Shown: positions 1 to 8,343, numbered from the stretch's first letter. The stretch is 64,000 nt of DNA from Telluria mixta (GCF_029223865.1 NZ_CP119520.1:5952001-6016000), one strand, 5' to 3'. Notes: generated from the letters alone by a model not told the origin. Numbers and translations: made by a program.

Positions 1-815
1 AGCGACGCGTCGATCACGACGCCGCGCATCATGCCGCGCGTGCCCGCGCTGCGGTCCAGGTGGCCGCGCGCCAGCACCCAGCGCCACGCACCGTCCGGCG
101 TACGGACGCGGAACGTGGCGTCGTACGGCGCCCCCGTCTCCATGGCCCGGCCGAGCAGGACCTGCGTGGGCGGCACGTCGTCCGGGTGGATCGCGGCGAA
201 ATACGAGGCCACGTCGGCGCCTTCGCCGTCCTCCGGGCGCAGGCCGAACATCTCGATCATGCGCGCATCGGCCCGGACGCGGCCCGTGGCGATGTCCAGC
301 GACCACACGGCCACTTCGGCGGCGGCGATGATGGATTCGAGGCGTTCGCGGGTGTCCCGCAGCGCGGCTTCCGCCCGGCGCCGTTCGGCCGCAGTGGCGT
401 ACGCTTCCAGGAAGAAGCGGGCCTTGGCCTTCAGAATCGGGATGGAGACCGGATCGTGCAGCACGGCGAGCGCGCCGGCGTCGTACAGCGATTCGAGTGT
501 GAACGGCGGTGAGTCGGGGATGCCGTGGGCGATGACGGGCGCCTCCGGCAGGGCGGCGCGCAGGCGGCGCACGCTGTCGAACAGGGCGTCGACGTTGCCC
601 GAATAGCCGGCCAGGACGAGCGCAAAGCCCCGCAGGTCGTCGCCGTGGCCGGCGTGTGCCAGCGCCTCGTCCAGCGTGCGGGCGCGCACGAGGTCGTAAC
701 CCATCTCGGCGGCGACGGTGCCGATGGCCGGGTCGGAGACGGGACGGTCGCACAGGAACAGCACGCGTCCCTCCGTCCGGCCGCTCGCACCGCTCAAGCT
801 AGTGTTGGAATTCAT
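1..815 (-). CDS. PAS-domain sensor protein with N-terminal receiver-like domain (3' part cut by window edge)
   Basis: Signal-transduction protein, probably the N-terminal part of a histidine kinase or GGDEF/EAL protein; the output domain lies outside the window. It reads from an ATG at 815 (MNSNTSLSG) in frame to base 1. Residues about 18-130 look like a degenerate response-regulator fold (VLFLCDRP near the start, later LVLAGY and a hydrophobic strand before DPVSIPIL). A short coiled linker rich in Arg/Glu follows ([18 protein letters not shown]), then a PAS/PAC domain of the [13 protein letters not shown] type. The linker-plus-PAS layout is typical of cytosolic sensor kinases. The output activity is unknown. 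It is divergent from the dioxygenase gene at 952. Confidence 0.75.
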   Translation of the reverse strand, partial: MNSNTSLSGASGRTEGRVLFLCDRPVSDPAIGTVAAEMGYDLVRARTLDEALAHAGHGDDLRGFALVLAGYSGNVDALFDSVRRLRAALPEAPVIAHGIPDSPPFTLESLYDAGALAVLHDPVSIPILKAKARFFLEAYATAAERRRAEAALRDTRERLESIIAAAEVAVWSLDIATGRVRADARMIEMFGLRPEDGEGADVASYFAAIHPDDVPPTQVLLGRAMETGAPYDATFRVRTPDGAWRWVLARGHLDRSAGTRGMMRGVVIDAS

Positions 816-842
816 CGTGTTGCGACTGTAGGAGTTGAGCGG

Positions 843-869
843 CCGGCTGTCAACAGGATGGACAGCCGG
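843..869. other. Inverted repeat in divergent intergenic region
   Basis: A perfect 9-bp inverted repeat (CCGGCTGTC / GACAGCCGG) with a 9-bp loop lies between two divergent genes, 28 bp from one start and 83 bp from the other. There is no T-run, so it is a better candidate for an operator or mRNA leader hairpin than for a terminator. Function is unknown. Confidence 0.3.
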
Positions 870-951
870 GCGCCATGCCGCGCCGATCGCCGGTAGGATG
901 GCCGCGCGGGCACAACGGCACGACCGCCCGCGGTTCAGCGAGGAGAACAGC

Positions 952-1785
952 ATGCAAGCATCGAACGAGAGCGCCGGCTACGACGTGGGCGCCATCATGG
1001 GCGGCCTGTACGGCGACGGCATCATCGCCTGCAAGGGCGCCTTCAGCGCCGAATGGGTGGCGCAACTGAAGGAAGACATCGAAACCCTGTTCGCCGAGGC
1101 GCGCGCGCGTCCAAAGGGCGCCCTGGAGCGCGGCCCGTGCCGCTACTACGTCGAGGTGCACCCGGAACGGCTGCGCGGCTTCGTCGAACTGGCGACGCAC
1201 CCCTGGGTCGTCGCGGTGTGCCGGGCCGTGCTCGGGCCGGAGTACAAGATCGTCGAGGTGGGCTTCGACATCCCGTTCCCGGGCGCCATGCACCAGCCGT
1301 GGCACCGCGACTTCCCATCGCCGCCCGAGACGCTGGTCGGACGCCGCCTGAATTCGCTCGCCTTCAACCTGACGACGGTCGACGTGACGGAGGAGATCGG
1401 ACCGTTCGAGATCGCGCCGGGCACGCAGTGGGACGACCTCGCCGGCGGCGACCTGATGTTCCCGGACAAGTCGCTGTACCCGCGCTACGAGGCGCGCGCC
1501 CAGCGCAAGCTGCCGAAAGTCGGGGACATCTCGGCCCGCTCGGCCCTGACGATCCACCGCGGCACGGCGAACCGCAGCCAGCTGTCGCGTCCCGTGCTCG
1601 TGCTGGGCGTGGACGCGCCGGACGGCCGCAACGCCGACAAGCACGATCTGCAAGTGACGCAGGCCTACTGGGATGCGTTGCCGGCCACCGTGCGCGACCA
1701 TCTGCGTTGCAGGATCGTGCCCGCGCTGGAAAACATCGAGCAGGCCCACACGATCGAGGGCCTGCGGATGGGAATTACCGCTTAG
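952..1785 (+). CDS. Phytanoyl-CoA dioxygenase (PhyH) family Fe(II)/2-oxoglutarate oxygenase
   Basis: Predicted 277-residue non-heme iron, 2-oxoglutarate-dependent oxygenase of the PhyH family; the substrate is unknown. The iron triad is visible: His118 and Asp120 in WHRDFPS and the distal His202 in TIHRGT, with Arg213 (LSRP) placed to bind 2-oxoglutarate. The double-stranded beta-helix core lies between them. I chose the ATG at 952 because AGGAGAA stands just upstream; longer in-frame starts run into low-complexity sequence. The gene is monocistronic, divergent from the sensor gene and followed by a convergent small gene. PhyH enzymes hydroxylate many small molecules, so the substrate cannot be inferred. 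Confidence 0.8.
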   Translation: MQASNESAGYDVGAIMGGLYGDGIIACKGAFSAEWVAQLKEDIETLFAEARARPKGALERGPCRYYVEVHPERLRGFVELATHPWVVAVCRAVLGPEYKIVEVGFDIPFPGAMHQPWHRDFPSPPETLVGRRLNSLAFNLTTVDVTEEIGPFEIAPGTQWDDLAGGDLMFPDKSLYPRYEARAQRKLPKVGDISARSALTIHRGTANRSQLSRPVLVLGVDAPDGRNADKHDLQVTQAYWDALPATVRDHLRCRIVPALENIEQAHTIEGLRMGITA

Positions 1786-1802
1786 CGATTACCGCTTAGG
1801 GA

Positions 1803-2021
1803 TTACGGCTTGGGGATGTCCTTCGGCGCCTTGCCGACGCGGCGCAACTGGTCCGACTGCTGGTCGAGGTTCACTTCCTCGGCCACGTCGTAGCGGCCGT
1901 CCTCCGCATCGTCGCCCGGCAATAGCGATTCGGACCGGTTTTCGGCGCGTTGCTGCTGGCCCGGATCGGCGCGTTGGGCGTTGTCCTTGCGCTTTTCCCC
2001 GCTGTTGTCCTGTCCTGCCAT
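1803..2021 (-). CDS. Small hydrophilic hypothetical protein (72 aa)
   Basis: A 72-residue, very polar and probably disordered protein rich in Gln, Asp, Arg and Lys (MAGQDNSGEKRKDN..., ending KAPKDIPKP). The start at 2021 is supported by GGGAGG about 7 bases upstream; an earlier in-frame ATG lacks such a site. It has no signal peptide, membrane segment or recognised domain. It resembles short stress-type hydrophilic proteins that are common in soil betaproteobacteria, but I do not recognise a named family. Confidence 0.55.
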   Translation of the reverse strand: MAGQDNSGEKRKDNAQRADPGQQQRAENRSESLLPGDDAEDGRYDVAEEVNLDQQSDQLRRVGKAPKDIPKP

Positions 2022-2085
2022 GGTGTCCTCCCGATAGTGGTGTGGTGGCCGATTATGGCGCACGGGAGGGAGGGCGAGGCGCACG

Positions 2086-2358
2086 CTACTTCGAGCGGGA
2101 GCGTCGCGCGGGCAGGTTCTTTTCCAGGATCGCCCACAGGATCAGGCCATACGCCAGCAGGCGCACGAGGTAGTGCAGGGGCGTGTCCTCGGACTCGTCG
2201 AACGTCAGCGCGGACACGATGCGGTGCACGCCCTCGATGCCGAACGACAGGGCGAAGTACAGGAAAAAGCGGTCGCGCGAGCTGCGCCAGAAGCGCAGGA
2301 AGAACAACGCGATGACGAAGGAAGCCATGGCGATGGCGCCGGCGATCAGGTCGCTCAT
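2086..2358 (-). CDS. DUF5985-type small membrane protein
   Basis: A 90-residue integral membrane protein with about three hydrophobic helices: residues 5-22, a central YFALSFGIEGVHRIV stretch and a C-terminal LLAYGLILWAIL. The charged FFLRFWRSSRDRFFLYF loop between the first two helices matches the small DUF5985 family. It starts one base after the stop of its upstream neighbour, a related small membrane protein, so the two are probably co-translated. Biochemical function is unknown. A regulator-like gene heads the same three-gene operon. Confidence 0.65.
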   Translation of the reverse strand: MSDLIAGAIAMASFVIALFFLRFWRSSRDRFFLYFALSFGIEGVHRIVSALTFDESEDTPLHYLVRLLAYGLILWAILEKNLPARRSRSK

Positions 2359-2359
2359 G

Positions 2360-2617
2360 TCATTCCTTCTCGTAGATGAGGCCGTACAGCAGCAGGAGCA
2401 TGGCCACGAGGGCCGACACCTGGCGCACGGGCAGCAGGTAGTAATCGGGGAACACGACCTTGTCCAGCATGAGGAACACGTTGTTCACGGTCAGCGCCAC
2501 GAACGACGCGCCGCTCCAGAACAACAGCCGGTGTCCGGTGCGGCGATAGCTGCCCAGCAGCAGCCACGCGCATGCCAGCGACGTCAGTGTACACAACGAA
2601 TAGATGGTAATGGCCAT
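2360..2617 (-). CDS. DUF5985-type small membrane protein (paralogue)
   Basis: An 85-residue membrane protein with three hydrophobic segments and the GSYRRTGHRLLFWSG loop that matches the equivalent loop in its downstream neighbour. The start is the ATG at 2617, which shares one base with the TGA of the upstream gene (TGATG) and has GGAAGGA about 6 bases upstream. A longer start 18 bases earlier would lie inside the upstream gene and has no ribosome site. The paired small membrane proteins probably act together, perhaps as a heteromer. That is inference. Confidence 0.65.
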   Translation of the reverse strand: MAITIYSLCTLTSLACAWLLLGSYRRTGHRLLFWSGASFVALTVNNVFLMLDKVVFPDYYLLPVRQVSALVAMLLLLYGLIYEKE

Positions 2618-3009
2618 CAGGAATCCTTCCGCCATTTGAAAGCATCCGCAAACTGCTGGGCCTTGCGGTCGAGTGAAGAGTGGATCAGGTGGGTGACTTC
2701 GACGAGATGGGTCGCGTACAAGTCGGCCAGTCGGTCGATGCGTTCACGCATGCCGGAGTCCGCGGGGGCATAGCGGTAGGCCTCGGCGTCCTGGCACTGC
2801 ACGGCGATGCGGGCCGTGCACAGGTCCGCGAGCAGGTCTTCCGCCGTCTTTTCGCGCACGTACAGCCGCCGCGCCAGCGTGTCGCGGCGCCAGGCGTGGT
2901 CCGGATCGGCGCGCATCAGCAGCAGCGCTTCGAGGAAAGGGACCGAGGGGATGCTGGTCAGCACGAAGCGCCGGAGGTCCTCGGGTATGGAGGAATTATC
3001 CATCGCCAT
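2617..3009 (-). CDS. Hypothetical protein, possibly winged-helix regulator
   Basis: A 130-residue soluble protein heading the operon with two small membrane proteins. Residues about 20-80 (FLEALLLMR..., WRRDTLARRLYV, AEDLLADL, YRYAP) look like a winged-helix fold: helices followed by a strand-rich wing. The C-terminal third is helical and could be a dimerisation or coiled segment. No metal site, signal peptide or catalytic motif is visible. Its coupling by TGATG to a membrane protein suggests it may sense or control that pair. The start could also be the ATG six bases downstream. I do not recognise a named family. Confidence 0.55.
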   Translation of the reverse strand: MAMDNSSIPEDLRRFVLTSIPSVPFLEALLLMRADPDHAWRRDTLARRLYVREKTAEDLLADLCTARIAVQCQDAEAYRYAPADSGMRERIDRLADLYATHLVEVTHLIHSSLDRKAQQFADAFKWRKDS

Positions 3010-3176
3010 TTAATTTGGACAAATGTACTTAGCTTTTTGAAACGGGGATTGTATAGCATTCTTTTCGGAAATGCAGGTGGATTTCAACCGTGCGCGCCTA
3101 TCCAAACAGGAAATCCATGAGGAAGCGCAAGCGTGCGTCGGCTAGAATGGCGCAATCCTTGATTTGTCGAATTCCT

Positions 3177-4022
3177 ATGTTCAAGAAGTTTGTCGCGCCT
3201 GCGCTCGTGCTGGCATCGCTGTTATCGCTCGGCGCCTGCAAGCGCGAGTCCCCGAACCCGCATCAAGCTCCGGCGCGCGTCCATACGGAAGCGCGTGCGC
3301 CGCAGCCGCAATCGTGCAGCGACCATTTCGTGGAAGGGCAGGCGCCGCGCATCACGAATCCCAAGCTCGACAAGGCGGCGGAAACGCTGTGCTTCAACGT
3401 GTTCAGCGTGCTGCATTCCGGCATCACGCGCACGCCGCTGTGGTCGGCGGAACACCTGCAGGCAGGGAATATCGCGGCGGCGCAGGAATTGTCGCGCGAA
3501 AACTCGTTCCATTCCGAAACGCGCCTGCCGGCCGGCCAGCGCGCGGAGTTGTCCGACTATGCCCGCAGCGGCTACGACCGCGGTCACATGGCCCCGAACG
3601 GCGACATGCCGGACCGCGACAGCCAGCGCGACAGCTTCAGCCTCGCCAACATCGTCCCGCAGGACGGCGAGAACAACCGCAACCTCTGGGCGGGCATCGA
3701 GGGCGCCGTGCGCAAGATGGCGAAGAAGGAGGGCGACCTGTACGTCGTGACGGGTCCGGCCTTCCTCGGCGCCGACGTGAAGAAGATCGGCAACGTGCTC
3801 GTGCCGACCCATTTGTATAAACTTGTGTACAGCCCGCGCCAGCGCGCCGGCGCCGCGTGGTTCGTCGAGAACGCGGCCGATGCGAAGGCGAACGTGATTC
3901 CGATCCCCGAGCTCGAACGCATCATCGGCATCAACCTGCTGCCCGCGCTGTCGGACGCGGAGAAGGAGCGCGTGCTGGTGCTGCCGGAAGTCCGCGTCAA
4001 GCCGTCCCGCAACCGTAAATAG
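3177..4022 (+). CDS. DNA/RNA non-specific endonuclease (NucA/EndoG type), lipoprotein
   Basis: A 281-residue exported nuclease of the Serratia NucA/EndoG beta-beta-alpha-metal family, predicted to cleave DNA and RNA in a Mg-dependent way. The catalytic DRGH motif is at residues 134-137 with His137 as general base. The metal-binding Asn lies in NIVPQDGENNRNLW. The N-terminus is a lipoprotein signal (hydrophobic stretch then LGAC), so Cys21 would be lipidated and the enzyme anchored in the envelope. The ATG at 3177 gives exactly this signal; longer in-frame starts place Arg/Lys-rich sequence before it. A small gene follows 7 bases downstream. Likely role: nucleotide scavenging or degradation of external DNA. 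Confidence 0.88.
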   Translation: MFKKFVAPALVLASLLSLGACKRESPNPHQAPARVHTEARAPQPQSCSDHFVEGQAPRITNPKLDKAAETLCFNVFSVLHSGITRTPLWSAEHLQAGNIAAAQELSRENSFHSETRLPAGQRAELSDYARSGYDRGHMAPNGDMPDRDSQRDSFSLANIVPQDGENNRNLWAGIEGAVRKMAKKEGDLYVVTGPAFLGADVKKIGNVLVPTHLYKLVYSPRQRAGAAWFVENAADAKANVIPIPELERIIGINLLPALSDAEKERVLVLPEVRVKPSRNRK

Positions 4023-4029
4023 GAGCCCT

Positions 4030-4278
4030 ATGACCAAGTTCGCACCCTACGAGAACGAGGCCGACGTCGTCGAAATCGGCAACCTGATGCTGGAGAACCG
4101 CCTGGACCGGATCACGATCTCCGGCGACGTCGACCTCACGGCCGACAAGGATGGTCTCGCCAAGGCGCGCCTGCTGCACGACCTGCTGGGCCGCATCGTC
4201 GCGGGCCTGGAGGCGAAGGATTTGCCTGACCGGCTGCCGCCGCCCGATGTCAAGACGGTCGCCAATCCGTTCGGCTGA
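4030..4278 (+). CDS. Small conserved hypothetical protein (82 aa)
   Basis: An 82-residue acidic cytosolic protein (MTKFAPYENEADVVEIG...) with an early helix, an ITISGDVDLTADKDGL strand-turn-helix segment and a Pro-rich tail ending NPFG. It follows the nuclease gene by 7 bases with an AGGAG site, so it is co-transcribed, and the intrinsic terminator after it ends the unit. The sequence looks conserved and well coded, but I do not recognise a functional family. No membrane segment or metal ligands are visible. Confidence 0.6.
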   Translation: MTKFAPYENEADVVEIGNLMLENRLDRITISGDVDLTADKDGLAKARLLHDLLGRIVAGLEAKDLPDRLPPPDVKTVANPFG

Positions 4279-4331
4279 CTGCCGCACATGCTGCGTACCG
4301 GTCGGTGCGCGTGCTCACTGAACTCATGGAT

Positions 4332-4356
4332 AAAACGGGCCGCACGGCCCGTTTTT
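4332..4356 (+). terminator. Rho-independent terminator
   Basis: A strong hairpin (ACGGGCC / GGCCCGT around a CGCAC loop) is flanked by AAAA on the left and TTTTT on the right. It sits 54 bases after the 82-aa gene. The near symmetry means it could work on both strands, but the neighbour on the right is co-directional. Confidence 0.8.
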
Positions 4357-4545
4357 CATTGGGGCGATACGCATGAGTTGTAGCCGGTCAATGGTGCGCG
4401 CAACGCGGCCGCTTTGGAGTAGTCTCGACAAGGAACCGGCGTGAGGAACTCCACGCGGAAAACGTCGTGCTCGGTGGCGAGCAGGTCGGCGTGGCGCGCT
4501 TCGCGAAAGCCGGTGATTTCACCACGATGACAGCGGAGGAACATC

Positions 4546-6756
4546 ATGCGACACACCCTGGTAGCAGTCTTCGACAACCGAAGCGACGCGCAAAACGCTC
4601 TCGACGAATTGCTGGCGTCGGGCTTCTCGCGCACCGATGCGAGCCTCTCCAGCGCCGATCCCACCGGCCAGTCGAACAGCGTCACCGGCGACAACGAGTT
4701 GCTAGAGGGCGAACGCGAGGAAGGCTTCGGCGCCTCGATCAAGCATTTCTTCACGGGCCTGTTCGGGTCGGACACGAACGAACACGCGATGAAGTACTCG
4801 TACGCCGTCACGCGCGGCCACCACGTCCTGACCCTGACGACGGACTCCGAGCCGGAAGTCGAACGCGCCGCCGACATCATCGAGCGCTTCGGCCCCGTCG
4901 ATATCGACGAGCGCCACGACCAGTGGTCGCGCGATGCGGGCGGCACGGGCGTCCTTGGCGCATCGTCCGGGATGCAGCAATCGAGCAGCATGTCCGCACA
5001 GTCGGGCAACCTCGGATCGAGTTCCGGCTCGTCCGGCTCGTATCAGGGGACGCCCCCGGGCACGGAACCGGGTTCGCTGCAGTTCACGGGCCATGACGAC
5101 CGCAACTTCTTCGCCACGCAGAACATCAACGATCCGGTCCCCAAAGGCCAGACGTACGAGGAACCGATGGGCGCCTCGGAGCAGTCGGGCGGGTCGATGG
5201 ACAGCGCCTCCGGCGGCAACACCCTGAGCGGCACCCAGAGCTCGGCGCAGAACCCGGCTACCGGCTCGTCGCTGCAATCGTCGCAGAGCGGCTCGCTGAA
5301 CCAGAGCGGCGCCACCCTGCAGGGCACGGCATCGATTCCCGGCTCGGACGACACGTCGCTGGGCGGCACCGCCCGCGTGGGCAGCTCCATGCAACGCGAT
5401 ACGGGCGGGTCGGTCTCGCGCGGCAACGTGCGCGTGTTCTCGCATGGCAGCGACATGAGCGGCATGAGCGACACCTACGACGACGACTATCGCAACGACT
5501 GGAACGACAATTACTCGAGCCTGGGCGGCAGCTACGACGACTACGCGCCGGCCTACCGCTTCGGCAACGAGATGCGCCGCAACGAGAAATACCGCGACCG
5601 CGACTGGAGCGACATCGAGCAATCGCTGCGCAGCGACTGGGAGACGCGCAATCCGGGCCCTTCGACGTGGGACAAGTTCAAGGCGGCCGTGCGCCGCGGC
5701 TGGGACAAGATCACGCCGGACACGGACGACCACTATCGCAGCCACTGGGACGACAATTACTCGAGCCTGGGCGGCAGCTACGACGACTACGCGCCGGCCT
5801 ACCGCTACGGCACCGAAATGCGCTCGAGCACCCGATACCGCGACCGCTCGTGGGACGAGGTGGAGTCCGACCTGAAGAGCGACTGGGAATCGCGCCATCC
5901 GGGCGAGTCCACGTGGGAGAAATTCAAGGCCGCGGTGCGCCGCGGCTGGGACAAGATCACCCCGGACATCGATAACGACAGCTATTACCGTAGCCACTGG
6001 AACGCGAAGTACTCGAACGCGGACGACAACTACGACGACTACCTGCCGGCCTACCGCTACGGCAACGAGGCCCGGCGCCTGCAGAAATACCGCAGCCGCC
6101 ACTGGGACGATGTCGAATCCGACCTGAAAACCGACTGGGAATCGCGCTACACGACCGGCCCGTCCACGTGGGAGAAATTCAAGGACGCCGTGCGCCATGG
6201 CTGGGACAAGATCACGCCGGACATGGACGACGACTCGACCTACTACCACAAGCACTACGAATCGACCTACGCTGCCAGCGGCACCGACTTCAACGACGTG
6301 GCCCCGGCCTACCGCTACGGCAACGAGATGCGCAGCAGCGACACCTATCGCGACCGCGACTGGGACGACGTCGAGCACGATCTCAAGAAGGACTGGCACA
6401 GCAAGTACGGCACGGACCACGAACCGTCAGCCTGGGAGCGCATCAAGGCGGCCGTCCGCCACGGCTGGGAACGGATGACGGGCGAGACGGCGTCCGCGGA
6501 CGACGACAGCCACTACCGCACGCACTGGACGAACACGTACCAGACGAGCGGCACGAGCTACGACGACCTGGCACCGGCCTACCGCTACGGCGCCCAGATG
6601 CGCAACGACGTCCGCTATCGCAACCGCGACTGGTCGGACGTCGAGAAGGACCTGCGTGCCGACTGGGATACGCGCTATGGCAAGGACGGCGCGTCGACCT
6701 GGGAGAAGATGAAGGCCGCGGTGCGGCACGGGTGGGACCACGCCACGATCGGCTGA
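4546..6756 (+). CDS. Large stress protein: general-stress-protein-17M-like N-terminus plus five APAYRYG repeats
   Basis: A 736-residue hydrophilic, acidic protein. Residues 1-115 (TLVAVFDNRSDAQNALDEL..., HVLTLTTDSE, later a helix-rich IIERFGPVDID segment) resemble the ferredoxin-like domain of YflT/general stress protein 17M. Residues 120-300 are Ser/Gly/Gln-rich and probably disordered. Residues 313-736 are five tandem repeats of about 80-90 residues, each with Y-x-x-H/D-W, a YDDYAPAYRYG block, a W-x-D-V/I-E-x-D/S-L core and a STWEKFKAAVRHGWD block. Repeat starts fall near residues 315, 397, 481, 567 and 657. GGAGG stands 7 bases before the ATG. No signal peptide is visible, so it is probably cytosolic. 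Role is unknown; a desiccation or envelope-stress protein is a guess. Confidence 0.8.
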   Translation: MRHTLVAVFDNRSDAQNALDELLASGFSRTDASLSSADPTGQSNSVTGDNELLEGEREEGFGASIKHFFTGLFGSDTNEHAMKYSYAVTRGHHVLTLTTDSEPEVERAADIIERFGPVDIDERHDQWSRDAGGTGVLGASSGMQQSSSMSAQSGNLGSSSGSSGSYQGTPPGTEPGSLQFTGHDDRNFFATQNINDPVPKGQTYEEPMGASEQSGGSMDSASGGNTLSGTQSSAQNPATGSSLQSSQSGSLNQSGATLQGTASIPGSDDTSLGGTARVGSSMQRDTGGSVSRGNVRVFSHGSDMSGMSDTYDDDYRNDWNDNYSSLGGSYDDYAPAYRFGNEMRRNEKYRDRDWSDIEQSLRSDWETRNPGPSTWDKFKAAVRRGWDKITPDTDDHYRSHWDDNYSSLGGSYDDYAPAYRYGTEMRSSTRYRDRSWDEVESDLKSDWESRHPGESTWEKFKAAVRRGWDKITPDIDNDSYYRSHWNAKYSNADDNYDDYLPAYRYGNEARRLQKYRSRHWDDVESDLKTDWESRYTTGPSTWEKFKDAVRHGWDKITPDMDDDSTYYHKHYESTYAASGTDFNDVAPAYRYGNEMRSSDTYRDRDWDDVEHDLKKDWHSKYGTDHEPSAWERIKAAVRHGWERMTGETASADDDSHYRTHWTNTYQTSGTSYDDLAPAYRYGAQMRNDVRYRNRDWSDVEKDLRADWDTRYGKDGASTWEKMKAAVRHGWDHATIG
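5482..6753 (+). repeat. Five tandem coding repeats (about 246-270 bp units)
   Basis: Within the stress-protein gene, units begin near 5488, 5734, 5986, 6244 and 6514. Adjacent units 1 and 2 share an identical run encoding YSSLGGSYDDYAPAYR, which suggests recent duplication. Units 3-5 have drifted, and the spacing grows through insertions after the D-W-x-x-R block. Confidence 0.85.
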
Positions 6757-7740
6757 TCAGGCCAGCTCGGACAGCGGCAAGCTGATCCGGTTCCGCCCCA
6801 TATGCTTGGCCCGGTACAGCGCCGCATCGGCAATGGCGACCAGTTCGCTGGCGCCGTTGTCGGGCGACGCGATCGCGGTGGCCGCGCCGATCGACACGGT
6901 CACGTGCTGCGCCGGCGCCAGGCGGTTGGGGACTTGCAGTTGTTCGACGCGGGTGCGGATGCGTTCGGCCACGCTCGCCGCACCCTTCAGTGACTGGTTC
7001 GGCAGGATCACCGCGAATTCCTCACCGCCATAGCGCGCCACGAGGTCGTTGGCCCGCATTTCGCTGGCAACCGCCGTGGCGATGCGTTTCAGGCATTCGT
7101 CGCCGCCCAGGTGGCCGTTCGCATCGTTATACGCCTTGAAATTGTCGACATCGACCATCAGCAGCGACAGCGGCTGGCGCTGGCGCAGCGCGCGCGCCCA
7201 TTCGGCATGGAGCGTCTCGTCGAAGCAGCGGCGATTGGCCAGGCCGGTAAGGCCGTCGCGTGTGGCCAATTGTTCCAGGGCGATCTGGGCCAGTTTTTCG
7301 TCCGTCATGTCGCGCAGCGTCTCGACGACGGCAGCGAGGCGGCCGCGCTCGTCGTAGATCGGGCTCGCGTCCGTCGCCAGGTAACGCCGGCGACCCATGC
7401 GCGGCATGTCGCACCAGCTCTCGGCGGACAGGTGCGGATCGTCGGGCAAGCCGATGCGGGGGTGTTGCGCATCGCCGGCGCGTTCTTCGAGGAGGAGGTC
7501 GGCGAGGGTGGGGCGGCGCTCCTCGAAAAAACTGCGCCAGTGCTCGCGCGTGCCGATGATGTCGCGCGCCGGGACACCCGTCAGGCGCTCGCATGCGCGG
7601 TTCCACAGGATCACGCGGGACGTCGTATCGAGCACGAAAATGGGAATGGCCAGCGTCTCCATCAACTGGTGGGCGAAAGCGCGATCGGCCGGCGCGCCCG
7701 AGGAATCCATGAGCCGCTGTATTGTTGTTGTGCTTGTCAT
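6757..7740 (-). CDS. Diguanylate cyclase with PAS sensor domain (GGEEF)
   Basis: A 327-residue cytosolic enzyme predicted to make cyclic di-GMP from two GTP. Residues about 25-150 form a PAS/PAC domain (PIFVLDTTSRVILWNRACERLTG, then SPIYDERGRLAAVVETL). The GGDEF domain follows from RDGLTGLANRR, with the active-site GGEEF at 238-242. An RxxD inhibitory-site motif (RAND, 229-232) is spaced five residues ahead, so product inhibition is likely. The start at 7740 has GAAGGA upstream; the longer start 27 bases earlier has none. It is soluble, so the PAS domain probably senses a diffusible or redox signal. It abuts the stress-protein gene stop-to-stop within TGATCA. Confidence 0.9.
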   Translation of the reverse strand: MTSTTTIQRLMDSSGAPADRAFAHQLMETLAIPIFVLDTTSRVILWNRACERLTGVPARDIIGTREHWRSFFEERRPTLADLLLEERAGDAQHPRIGLPDDPHLSAESWCDMPRMGRRRYLATDASPIYDERGRLAAVVETLRDMTDEKLAQIALEQLATRDGLTGLANRRCFDETLHAEWARALRQRQPLSLLMVDVDNFKAYNDANGHLGGDECLKRIATAVASEMRANDLVARYGGEEFAVILPNQSLKGAASVAERIRTRVEQLQVPNRLAPAQHVTVSIGAATAIASPDNGASELVAIADAALYRAKHMGRNRISLPLSELA

Positions 7741-7845
7741 GAGGCGTCCTTCGGTTCTAATGAGCAATTAATTGCTGACGAGAACCGATTGTGCGCCACA
7801 GACAATGGTGCGCCCTTGATCTTTAGCAAGGGTGGATAGAGGCCG

Positions 7846-8343
7846 TCACCCGGGCTCGTCCGCGTGGGCGACGATTGCCTGGGCCACCCGGTCGACGCGG
7901 GTACACAATACATCGATACGCGACGCGAGGAACGGATCCTCCAGGGCGTACTGGCGGCGCACCTGGAGCAGCTCGGTCTGGATGGCGACCAGTTGCGCGA
8001 GTGGGTCGAGATTGCCGCGGCGGCCGTTGGCGCGGCGGCCATCGACACTGCCCGTCAGCCGGCCCAGCAGCATATCGGACTCGGCCAGCGCCTGGTCGGC
8101 CTGGCTGCGGGCCTTCTGTTCGCGGCACAATGCGGCTTCCAGCCGCGCGATCCGGTCTTCGCTCCGCACGCGCCGGAACAACGTGGCGAACAGCACGGTC
8201 ATCATGGCGAGCACCAGCACGCCCAGGTGCAGCCGCGCCGGCACGACGAGCATCCTGGCATGTTCCGGGATCCCGAACCACACGGCGAGCAACAGCAGGG
8301 CCCCGAGCGTGGCACGCAGCGACTGGAGCAGCACGGTTTTCAT
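7846..8343 (-). CDS. Hypothetical membrane-anchored coiled-coil protein
   Basis: A 165-residue protein with two N-terminal hydrophobic segments (residues about 8-25, LGALLLLAVWFGI, and 34-52, LGVLVLAMMTVLFATLF). A positively charged stretch and a long heptad-like helix follow (RIARLEAALCREQKARSQADQALAESDMLL), then a second helical segment to the C-terminus. The start at 8343 is set by GGAGGG six bases upstream; an earlier start adds 32 residues without a ribosome site. Topology suggests two membrane helices with a cytosolic coiled coil. No enzymatic motif is seen and no family is recognised. It is separated from the diguanylate cyclase by about 100 bases and may be independent. Confidence 0.6.
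   Translation of the reverse strand: MKTVLLQSLRATLGALLLLAVWFGIPEHARMLVVPARLHLGVLVLAMMTVLFATLFRRVRSEDRIARLEAALCREQKARSQADQALAESDMLLGRLTGSVDGRRANGRRGNLDPLAQLVAIQTELLQVRRQYALEDPFLASRIDVLCTRVDRVAQAIVAHADEPG

Noticed and set aside
4702-6420. A 572-codon open frame antisense to the repeat-stress protein
   Set aside because: It is a by-product of high-GC codon bias opposite a repetitive gene; the translation is Val/Arg/Ala-rich with no domain, and the sense frame has clear conserved repeats.
7813-7833. A CCCTTG/CAAGGG hairpin after the membrane coiled-coil gene
   Set aside because: Stem is short and no T-tract follows on either strand, so I did not call a terminator.
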